Of a stretch of DNA of 64,000 nucleotides, positions 56,688 through 64,000 are shown one piece after another. The translations under genes and the position numbers were made by a program. Every line of letters starts with the position of its first letter. The stretch's first letter is position 1. Source of the DNA: Penium margaritaceum (Eukaryota; Streptophyta; Zygnematophyceae; Desmidiales; Peniaceae); contig SZWC01000536.1 in NCBI GenBank assembly GCA_023375785.1, positions 79,201 to 143,200 of the forward strand. Direction: 5' to 3'. Under the pieces are notes generated by a model. That model saw only the letters and a program-made list of their open reading frames with translations. It was not told the origin of the DNA and did no database searches.

Positions 56688-56742
56688 TGGCTTAGTGGTT
56701 AATGGTGTCCACCTCTAGAGGCAGGGGCCCGGGTTCAAGTCC
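56688..56742 (+). other. tRNA-like A and B boxes (Pol III promoter-like) in sLTR-2
   Basis: TGGCTTAGTGGTT (56,688-56,700) matches the A-box pattern TGGCNNAGTGG and GGTTCAAGTCC (56,732-56,742) matches the B box GGTTCGANTCC. The spacing of about 31 bp is normal for tRNA-derived SINEs. The same pair occurs in sLTR-1, so the tRNA-like piece was in the LTR before it spread. It is not an intact tRNA gene: I could not draw a full cloverleaf. Confidence 0.7.
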
Positions 56743-56828
56743 CACAATATGAATTTCTGTCCTGCCTCAAGGGAGGTGGAAAATAGATGCCAGGAAGCTA
56801 GCTCAACCTCTAGAGTTCCTCTTTAAGT

Positions 56829-56984
56829 TTCTAGAAGGCCAGGTGAGGGTCCAGGAAGGTGGCACACCTTCTAGAAGGGGTGACTTGTCCTACAAGGCAT
56901 CTAGAGGTGTCTTGGTCTTCTGGACACCTTCCCTCCTACTAGAAGCAAGCTGAGGAATCTAGGAAGGGGCAGAAGCTTCTAGAG
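56829..56984 (+). promoter_or_regulatory. Heat-shock-element-like cluster in sLTR-2 U3
   Basis: TTCTAGAA at 56,829-56,836 and 56,869-56,876, and the three-part GAAGCTTCTAGAG at 56,972-56,984. All are repeated at 57,358, 57,398 and 57,501 in the duplicate beyond the gap. They lie upstream of the TATA box at 57,642, where U3 enhancers sit. The same arrangement is known from the heat-activated copia family ONSEN of Arabidopsis. Activity here is inferred. Confidence 0.55.
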
Positions 56985-56995
56985 GAGGGAAGGGA

Positions 56996-57289
56996 NNNNN
57001 NNNNNNNNNNNNNNNNNNNNNNNNNNNNNNNNNNNNNNNNNNNNNNNNNNNNNNNNNNNNNNNNNNNNNNNNNNNNNNNNNNNNNNNNNNNNNNNNNNNN
57101 NNNNNNNNNNNNNNNNNNNNNNNNNNNNNNNNNNNNNNNNNNNNNNNNNNNNNNNNNNNNNNNNNNNNNNNNNNNNNNNNNNNNNNNNNNNNNNNNNNNN
57201 NNNNNNNNNNNNNNNNNNNNNNNNNNNNNNNNNNNNNNNNNNNNNNNNNNNNNNNNNNNNNNNNNNNNNNNNNNNNNNNNNNNNNNNNN
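56996..57289. other. Assembly gap, 294 N
   Basis: Run of N flanked on both sides by the same 235-bp sequence without a single difference. Probably two overlapping contig ends that were not merged. Confidence 0.95.
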
Positions 57290-57641
57290 CCTGCCTCAAG
57301 GGAGGTGGAAAATAGATGCCAGGAAGCTAGCTCAACCTCTAGAGTTCCTCTTTAAGTTTCTAGAAGGCCAGGTGAGGGTCCAGGAAGGTGGCACACCTTC
57401 TAGAAGGGGTGACTTGTCCTACAAGGCATCTAGAGGTGTCTTGGTCTTCTGGACACCTTCCCTCCTACTAGAAGCAAGCTGAGGAATCTAGGAAGGGGCA
57501 GAAGCTTCTAGAGGAGGGAAGGGAAGCCTTCCTAGGTGGGAAAAGGACAGCCTACCAAGGAGCACTCTAGAAGCCATAGAATCTGCTAGGAAGCTCCAAA
57601 TCTGGCATGCTTTGGTGTTCTGGAAAGCTTAGATCAGTGGC

Positions 57642-57648
57642 TATAAAA
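57642..57648 (+). promoter_or_regulatory. TATA box of sLTR-2
   Basis: ctataaaatg about 200 bp before the LTR end, giving a U3 of about 500 bp in the collapsed element. It supports the plus orientation of sLTR-2. Confidence 0.6.
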
Positions 57649-57850
57649 TGCCAGTGCTTGTGAGCCTTGATCAAGTGTTAATTCCCAGTCAATTGAGGCC
57701 AAAACTATTGCCTCACTCTCTGACCAGATTTTGCCATCCTTGAACCAATTGCCTCCACAGTTTCAGTCTCTGCAAAAAGAGTTGGTGGTGTGAACCAGCC
57801 ACTGCTAGGGACCCTCCAGGGTGCACACTCACCCTCAGGCCAACAGTTGT

Positions 57851-58139
57851 TGCCCTTGAAGGTGAGGCAAAGGCTGCTGCTGCTATCAAGGTAGCACAAC
57901 ACGCGCTTGACTGCCTCCCAGCGAGGCATGCCTGGATCCACGCAAAACTTGCTGAGCACTCCCACTGCTTGGCTGATGTCAAGGTGCGTGCGGAGTGCTG
58001 CGTACATTAGGCTTCCAAGTGCTGCTTGGTACAAAACTGCTTCCATGCGGCTGCTATCTTGCATGTCGTGGGGAGTATGCGTCATGCTCAGCTTTGCTCC
58101 CACTTCTGGTGGTTTTGTGGCCTTGAGCGCTCCTGCCAT
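57851..58139 (-). pseudogene. Cop3 RT end and RNase H, N-terminal part (fossil)
   Basis: The minus strand encodes LGSLMYAALRTHLDISQAVG, FCVDPGMPRWEAVKRVLCYL and SSSLCLTFKGNN, the copia connection region, ending exactly at the sLTR-2 insertion point. Confidence 0.95.
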
Positions 58140-58846
58140 GTTGAAGTGCTTGACGATGTTGCTTACGCATGTCCTCTAGAAAAACTCCAAATTCTACTGC
58201 TAGTGATTGTGCTTGACCTGAAGGCCAAGGTAGAAATTGAGATCTCCCATGTCTTTCATGTTAAAACTGGCATCAAGGGACTGCTTCACATCGTCAAAAA
58301 GAGACTTGGAGTCAGATGCAATGAGCATATCATCAACATAGAGCAAGATGATGACCTGGCTTGCCTCTTGCACACGTCCATTGATTGCATGTCGGTTTTT
58401 GTGCGCACAAAACCAATGCCAGCCAGCTGCTCATCCATCTTGTGGTACCATGCTTGCGGGACTTGTTTCAGGCCGTAGAGGGCCTTCACAAGCTTGAATA
58501 CCAAATCGTCCTTTCCCTCCACCACATACCCCTCCGGCTGCTCCATGTACACATCCTCCTCGAGGTCACCATTCAACAATGCACACGTAAGATCCATTTG
58601 GTGCACCTCCCAGTACATAGCAGTAGCAAGAGCGAGGATCGCTCGGATGGATGGAAACTTTGCAACACATGCAAATGTCTCATTGTAATCCACACCCTCA
58701 GTTTGTGCATACCTCTTTGCAACCAATTGTGCTTTGTCCCTGAGCACCTTACCATCCACACCATGCTTGCGTCTAAAGATCCATCGGCACCCGATCACCC
58801 GGCTGCTACGTGGAGCTTCCTCGAGGGTCCAGGTGCAGTTGTTCAT
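58140..58846 (-). pseudogene. Cop3 reverse transcriptase segment (fossil)
   Basis: Landmarks in order: CRWIFRRKHGVDGKVLRDKA, LVAKRYAQTEGVDYNETFAC, MDLTCALLNGDLEEDVYMEQ (first catalytic Asp), LYGLKQVPQAWYHKMDEQLA, and a catalytic box region near 58,330. Well preserved over long stretches; few breaks visible. Confidence 0.95.
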
Positions 58847-59299
58847 GAGCTCACCATACTCCTCGTTTGCTGCGACACGTCAATCTGCCGCCTTGGCGCT
58901 GACCATGGCTTCAGCAAATGTGGCTTGGTCATTGACAACGTGAGGAAGAGGAGCTTGAGGTCAGATGACTCCGTTGGTGGTGGAACGGTGCGCAAGTTCA
59001 GCCACTCCCCCTATTGCATCTGATTCTTTGCGAGCCTCTCGGACCGGCGTAGCTGCTCCCCACTGTCCTTCACACCTTTGTTGATTGCGTGCAGACCGCC
59101 GTTGCAACTGCTGTTTGTTGCTTTGCTGGTCCTCATCAAATTTGGCTGCATGCTCATTTTCCTTCTCAGCTCCCTCCACCTCCTTGTCATTGCCGCTATT
59201 GCCGCCATCTTCCGTACCTTCCTCGTCTGTTACCGGTTCTCCTCTCACCTCTGGTACAAGTGTGGGCGCAAGTGGAAATGCAGACATAGGGCTCCAAGT
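58847..59299 (-). pseudogene. Cop3 integrase-RT linker (fossil)
   Basis: The minus strand encodes a charged, low-complexity stretch (DEEGTEDGGNSGNDKEVEGA, NKQQLQRRSARNQQR) typical of the variable linker between copia integrase and RT. Confidence 0.8.
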
Positions 59300-60223
59300 C
59301 TAGCCCTTCACGTTCTCTTGAAAGACGGCGTCACGACTGCTGATGATCTTGCAAGCAGCGAGGTTGTAGAGGCGGTATCCCATGGTGTCATAGCCAAGGA
59401 AGACAGTCTTCACTGACTTTGCATCCAGCTTGTTGCCGTTGCCGGTAGGCATGTACAAAAATGTGCCAAACCTGAAGAATTTCAGGTGCATCACTGTCGG
59501 CTTGCGTCCAGTCCACACCTCCTCCGGTGTTATCAGTGGCACGGCATGCAAGGGACTTTGGTTTTTCAGGTACACGGCAGTCTTGATTGCTTCTGTCCAA
59601 AATGTTGGCGGGAGCTCCGCATCTTGGAGCATGCTGCGAACATGCTCCATGAGCATGCAGTTTGCGTGCTCAGCCACGTTGTTCATCTATAGTGTTCCAC
59701 GTGGGATAACCTCGTACTTTATCCCGCGACGCTTGAGGAAGTTGCGGAAATCGTTGGAGAGGTACTCTCCTCCACCGTCGGTGTGAAGCACCGTCAACTG
59801 CCTGCCACTTTCATTCTGTGCAGCAGTGATCCACGCCTTAAAAGCATCAAAGCAATCATCCTTTCCAGCTAGGAAGGAAACCCATGTCTTCCTCGACTTT
59901 TCATCAATGAATGTGACAAAGTACAACTTTCCAGACAAGGACTCAGATGGCATGGGACCGCAAAAATCAGAGTGAACAAGTGAGAGAAGCTCAGCAGCCC
60001 CCTTCCCTTCTCCGGAGAGAGGAGCATGAGCTTGCTTCCCTTCAATGCAGCTCTCACAAGCCAATGCACCAGGCTGCTTCACCCCCTTGGGCTCTAGGCC
60101 GCTGACCATCTGCTGCATGGAGATGATTGCGCCAAAGCCAAGGTGACCAAGCCGGCGGTTCCATAGGCCAATGTCGTGTTTTCCCTCCCTCACCACCAAT
60201 GTTGAGTCGACTTCCTTCTCCAA
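59300..60223 (-). pseudogene. Cop3 integrase segment (fossil)
   Basis: Pre-integrase zinc region: LWNRRLGHLGFGAIISMQQM and LACESCIEGKQAHAPL. Core: KLYFVTFIDEKSRKTWVSFL and TVLHTDGGGEYLSNDFRNFL with the catalytic Asp residues, then NVAEHANCMLMEHVRSML and FWTEAIKTAVYLKNQSP. These are diagnostic of copia integrase. Few breaks. Confidence 0.95.
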
Positions 60224-60725
60224 TGTAACATAGAGGCGCTAAAGGCCGTCCTCCTAGTCCACTTTTGCAAGTACACGGCTTGCACAGGCAGAGATGGTGC
60301 AACTACCATTCTCAAAGCGAACCTGCATGCCTTTGAAGGTGAGAGAAGAAACAGAGAGGAGGTTAGCTGCCAGCCCAGAAACATGGAGCACCCCCTTCAC
60401 TCGACGTTCCACGTGCTTGCCCTGAATGAAAGCACATAACAAATTATCACACTCCCCAACAGACACTTGCACATGATTGTCCCCCATGAATACCCGATGT
60501 GGCTCAATGGCGGTGTAGACAACAAACCACTCCCGGCGACACGTCATGTACCACATGGCTCTTGAGTTGATGATCGAGAACAAGGCAGTGTTGTCCGAAA
60601 CGTGCAGGATCCGGATGGTTTTCACAAATCCACTCTCCCAATTTGCTGCGTTTGCGGAAGCGTCGGACTGTTTTCCCGCTCCCACTCCAGCCGCAAGGCC
60701 CGCATTCTTCTTTCGGAATTTGCGG
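60224..60725 (-). pseudogene. Cop3 protease region (fossil)
   Basis: The minus strand encodes WYMTCRREWFVVYTAIEPHR followed by VFMGDNHVQVSVGECDNLLC and VLHVSGLAANLLSVSSLTFK, the typical order of the copia aspartic protease region just before the pre-integrase domain. Confidence 0.85.
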
Positions 60726-61446
60726 GTCTAGTGGCCCGACTTCTTGCAATAGTGGAACTTCCCATTCTTTTTCCCTCCTTTGCCGTTGGCCCTGGTTGGT
60801 GCAGCACCACTCCCATGGCCAGAGTTGGTCATGAGAGTAACGTCCAATCCGCTTCCGCCCTCCTCTCCCTTGCGCTGCTCCTCAAACAACAAGATCTCCT
60901 CCACATCGTGGAGGGAGAGCTTATCGCCATGCTGGTCTAAGGTAAGAATGAGAGGAGTGTAGCTGCTAGGAAGGCCAGAGAGAATGGTTACCATGAGCAC
61001 ACGCTCCTTGACAGGATCATCCATTGCAGAAAGCTGGTCGTAGAGAGACTGCACCAAGTTGATGTAGTCAATCATGGATCCGGACCCATCCATCTTCAAA
61101 GTGTGAAAGCGACAATGCAGCCGCATGTTCATGAGGATTGACTTGGATACATAAGTAGAATCAAAATTCTTCTAAACCTCCTTTGGTGTGAGGATGCCAC
61201 AGACGAGGAGTTGCTGTAGCTCGACAAGGTAGAGGTAGATGGTAAGAGGGAGCGGTCACGCTTCTCGCGGTGGGTACGGGCCTCACCAGGTGAGAGAGAG
61301 GATTGAGCTGGTTCCCCCTCACTCACATGTCTCCATAGTCCCTTCTTGATCAGTACCATATTCATATTGTTGCTCTACTTAAGGAAGTTCTTGCATTCGA
61401 ACTTGGCGATGTTGACACCGGCCACCATCGAAGCGGATGTCGCCAT
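60726..61446 (-). pseudogene. Cop3 gag (fossil)
   Basis: Starts at an ATG near 61,446 (MATSASMVAGVNIAKFECKN), about 90 bp inside the primer-binding site. It continues through YINLVQSLYDQLSAMDDPV, ILSGLPSSYTPLILTLDQHG and LSLHDVEEILLFEEQRKG, a common pattern of plant copia gag (UBN2-type). A zinc-knuckle-like FHYCKKSGH lies near 60,730-60,755. Confidence 0.9.
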
Positions 61447-61532
61447 GGTAGTGTAATGTTCAGCCCTGAAACGACTCTCTCACACAACAGCATACAAGCA
61501 ATGGGTCAAGGATGAGTAAAACGCTTGTTATA

Positions 61533-61544
61533 GCTCTGATACCA
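61533..61544 (-). other. Cop3 primer-binding site
   Basis: Minus strand TGGTATCAGAGC, an exact match to the initiator-Met tRNA 3' complement used by many plant LTR elements, one base from the LTR end. Confidence 0.95.
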
Positions 61545-61545
61545 C

Positions 61546-62195
61546 TGATGGAAACTGGGCCAGTCCTCAGGGAGGTGATCAGGCTCACTAAGAGCCGCCT
61601 AGGCAGGACCAATTGTTTGTGAGAGGGAGTTGCATGTTTCACAGAAAGAAATTATAGAAGCAAATGTAGGTTTAAAGAGCACGCAACTGTCTTGATAAAC
61701 TATTGATTGAGAAATTGCATTATCACAGCTTTCTAACAAGCCCTTACACGCCTCATTTGGCCAAGGGAGCATTGAGATACACTCTGTCAAAATTCACCCT
61801 CTAGCACACTCTCCTAGACTAGCGGGATGAGCGGCAGTCACCTTGTCACACAGGAGAATTATGTCTCACACAACCTGCACGGCCAACGACCATGGATTGC
61901 TCCTTCTTTGAAGTCTCCTGGAGGTGCTCCAGCTGGCTTTTCTCCTTGAAGGCTGCTCTCAGCCGTCCTGGCCAACAATCTTGCCGCCTTTTGAGCCCAA
62001 AGCGCTCAGGTCGTCACTTGAATCCGACCCATGATCCCTAAACTTTGGAAATCCATATCTCACTTAAACGGAATCCAAATTGAGTTCCACAAAGTGTGTT
62101 GAAACCTGTGAAACATCCTCTATGCAGCTGTCATGCCAGATGATTTTTATCGAGCAACCTATTTCTGTCACTTCCTGGTACCCTCATATCCATCA
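61546..62195 (-). repeat. Cop3 5' LTR (650 bp)
   Basis: Starts TGATGGAAAC and ends ATCCATCA in plus orientation. Sister of 54,759-56,114. Followed by the CTCAA target duplicate at 62,196-62,200. Confidence 0.95.
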
Positions 62196-62200
62196 CTCAA

Positions 62201-63067
62201 GACAGTAGCTTCCAAGGCCCACTCATGCTTCGACGCAAGGAGCATGTAGCCAGGGACAGATCTGGGTTGGACGATCCCCGTAGCCAAGCCCAGTGCGTCC
62301 ATGCCAGTGGGGAGAACAGGCGAGTGGGCAGACTGCACCGGAGGAGGGAGTGCCAAGGTCGTGGAGTTGCTAGAGCAGTTTGGGAGGGCACTAAAGACGC
62401 CCATCCCGGACAAAGGGTGAGACAGGAGCAGGACCAGTGGGGATGTGCGGAGGCGGGTCAGACTCCCAGATGGGAGAGGCTGCAGGTGAGGATACATCTA
62501 GAGGTGTGACCGGGCTGGATGGGACATTGAGAGATGAGGCAGACTGGGCAGAGTCGGTGACCGGAGAGGACGGTACGTCAGAGGAGCTAGATGATACGTC
62601 AGAGGAAGAGGATGCGGATAAGGTAGGGATAGACCCGGACGACAAGGAGTGCAACAAGGGTGAGAGCTGTAGTGCGGCAACACGGACTACCAGACTGGCA
62701 GGGCCGACTTCCCCCCTCAGCCGAGAGAGAGGGAGGAGGGAGGAGTCAGGGGACAGGCGACTCAGGTCCCGAAGGAAGACCGACTAAAAGAACAGAGCGC
62801 TGCAAGAATCAATGACACACTGAAACATAGGATCCCAAAAGTGCCAGGCTTTGGACTATGCAGAAACCCTGAGAAAGGTTCAGAGACGACCGCGAGGGGA
62901 CAGTTTCCCATCATGCAGGTCCTATGGAAGCCAGATAGAAGCAATACCATCCCAGACCCTAGCCAGACAAAGATAAGCTTTATGACCATGCCAACGCTCA
63001 AAGGGGGTGACGGTGTGGGGAAGGGGCCCACAGGGAACACGGTTCCAGACCCATATCATGTAGCACA
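62201..63067 (-). pseudogene. Cop1 integrase-RT linker (fossil)
   Basis: The minus strand encodes Ser/Pro/Asp-rich low-complexity sequence (SSSDVPSSPVTDSAQSASSL, SDPPPHIPTGPAPVSPFV), typical of the variable linker downstream of copia integrase. A hydrophobic frame (62,762-63,040) belongs to the integrase end. Confidence 0.7.
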
Positions 63068-63976
63068 TCACCTCAAAGGCAAAGAGTGGTGCCAGACCGG
63101 ATTAGACAGAAGCGTGCGGACACCGTCGGCAAGCGTCCGGACGCCGTCGGCATGCGTCCGGTTCCAACATTCAGAGAAACCACTTTTTTGGGGTGTGTAC
63201 GGAGCGGAAGTCTCCAGACACACCCTACAAGACTCGAAGAGGTGAGCGGTGGGACCAAGGAATTCACTGCCACGGTCACTACGGAAGACATCCAGTGATT
63301 GTTGATAGGCACGCTCAACGTGAACAAGCCATGACTCAATGACGGAACAAACATCGGTCTTTTGACAAAGAGCGAAGACCCAAAAAAAGCAAGAAAATTC
63401 ATCGGTGAGGCACAAGATGTAGCGACCAACGTCACCAAGGAGGTCATGAGGCAACAAAAGCAAGAAAGTACCGCATGACCCAACGAAAGCAAGAAAATTC
63501 ATCGGTGAGGCACAAGATGTAGCGACCAACGTCACCAAGGAGGTCATGAGGCAACGACCCCATAATACCTCATGAACACGATCAAGGGGGTCTGAGGAGC
63601 AAGATTCAGAAGGAGAGAAAGGAGAGCAATGAGTTTTCTCCTGTGCACAGTCAAGACAATCAGTAGGGCAAGGGCAAGGGAAGGTAGAGGGCGAGAGGCC
63701 AAGAGCATGCAAGAGACAAAGCATGCTATGAGTAGCATCGGTGTGGAAATGACCACAGCGATAATGCAAGAGACGGAAGAGGTCAGGAGCCAGAGAGGGT
63801 GTAACGTGAGCAAGAGCGACGCCAATGGCAGGAGCAGAGGGGGCATGCAAGGGAACACGATAGAGTTTGCCACACTTCATGCCATGGAGAACATCACGTT
63901 GAGAGGAATAAAGATAGACAGTGCCAATGCCACGACTAGCAGTGAAGTCCATACCTTGATCATCCAAGGACGGCAA
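63068..63976 (-). pseudogene. Cop1 integrase segment (fossil)
   Basis: The minus strand encodes the pre-integrase zinc region (RLLHYRCGHFHTDATHSMLC, CPTDCLDCAQEKTHC). The core follows with DEFSCFFWVFALCQKTDVCS, SLDVFRSDRGSEFLGPTAHL and SAPYTPQKSGFSECWNRTH, matching copia integrase (compare RSDNGGEY and SAPYTPQQNGVAERKNRT). The upstream protease and gag would lie beyond the window edge. Confidence 0.9.
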
Positions 63977-64000
63977 AGACAGTAGGCTGAGTTCTAGTGA

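Larger units (their letters stand above)
56619..57845 (+). repeat. sLTR-2: solo LTR inside Cop3 RNase H, with an internal assembly gap
   Basis: TGTTGG...CCAACA ends and the GTTGT target duplication define a solo LTR of the same family as sLTR-1, on the opposite strand. It measures 1,227 bp as assembled. However, 235 bp to the left of the N run (56,761-56,995) is repeated exactly on its right (57,290-57,524). Counting the repeated 235 bp once and leaving out the 294 N gives 698 bp, against 700 bp for sLTR-1. A TATA box (57,642-57,648) defines U3 and fixes the plus orientation. Confidence 0.9.
54759..62195 (-). mobile_element. Cop3: Ty1/copia element nested in Cop1, itself hit by two solo LTRs (fossil)
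   Basis: LTRs 54,759-56,114 (651 bp after removing sLTR-1) and 61,546-62,195 (650 bp) are about 85% identical and have TG..CA ends. A perfect primer-binding site (TGGTATCAGAGC on the minus strand, 61,533-61,544) adjoins the right LTR, and a polypurine tract adjoins the left. All copia domains are present in order: gag, protease, integrase, RT, RNase H. The 5-bp target duplication CTCAA is exact. Removing the two solo LTR insertions leaves about 5.5 kb, a normal copia size. It carries several breaks. Confidence 0.95.
46980..64000 (-). mobile_element. Cop1: old Ty1/copia element split by two younger copias (fossil)
   Basis: From right to left on the minus strand: integrase (63.07-63.98 kb), a Ser/Pro-rich linker (62.2-62.8), then Cop3 inserted, then the RT start (54.16-54.76), then Cop2 inserted, then the RT end and RNase H (47.28-48.22). 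This is the copia order, with integrase before RT. Two facts tie the pieces together. Cop3 has a perfect CTCAA target duplication at its two flanks. The copia RT also continues across the Cop2 site. The 5' part lies beyond the right edge, and no LTR was identified at the left end, which is approximate. Broken many times; the oldest member of the nest. Confidence 0.7.

Noticed and set aside
56681-56748. A tRNA gene
   Set aside because: A and B boxes are good, but I could not pair an acceptor stem and a convincing anticodon arm. The piece lies in a repeated LTR present twice, so it is treated as a tRNA-derived part of the LTR.

Overview
This window looks like intergenic DNA from a repeat-rich plant (streptophyte) genome. 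It holds Ty1/copia and Ty3/gypsy LTR retrotransposons of plant type, several with a primer-binding site matching the plant initiator-Met tRNA, including LTR elements that carry no polymerase. No confident host gene, rRNA gene, genuine tRNA gene or CRISPR array is visible. I cannot name the species. Two runs of N (33,668-33,720 and 56,996-57,289) show it is a draft assembly. All percent identities given here are by-eye estimates.

Layout. 1-10,858: a purine/GC-rich start, a long AT-rich stretch with one faint copia-like integrase remnant, a minisatellite with self-complementary units (7,130-7,790), and a CpG-rich island with a short well-initiated ORF (9,560-10,110). 10,859-15,439: Nona1, a non-autonomous LTR element. 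15,620-31,512: Gyp1, an old Ty3/gypsy copy split by Lard1 (22,850-30,859), an 8 kb LARD-like element with 1.5 kb LTRs and no polymerase. 31,513-46,980: mostly unassignable sequence plus a worn Ty3/gypsy (Gyp2, about 35.9-43.6 kb), a 140-bp tandem repeat and a 101-bp fold-back. 46,980 to the right edge: Cop1, a worn copia copy split by two other copias, Cop2 (48,218-53,951) and Cop3 (54,759-62,195). Cop3 is itself hit by two solo LTRs (sLTR-1, sLTR-2) of one young family.

How the parts relate. The insertion order can be read directly: Cop1 first, then Cop3 (LTRs about 85% alike) and Cop2 (about 92%), and last the solo LTRs (about 98% alike). Cop3 has a perfect 5-bp target duplication (CTCAA), and the solo LTRs have CTAGC and GTTGT. 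Cop2 breaks the rule: it is flanked exactly by a 192-bp direct repeat of Cop1 sequence. Every element with a readable internal region lies on the minus strand.

The most promising signals are the 192-bp duplication around Cop2, the solo-LTR family that combines heat-shock-type TTCnnGAA elements with tRNA-like A and B boxes, the probably artificial gap inside sLTR-2, and several near-perfect palindromes, one of them present in only one of two sister LTRs.
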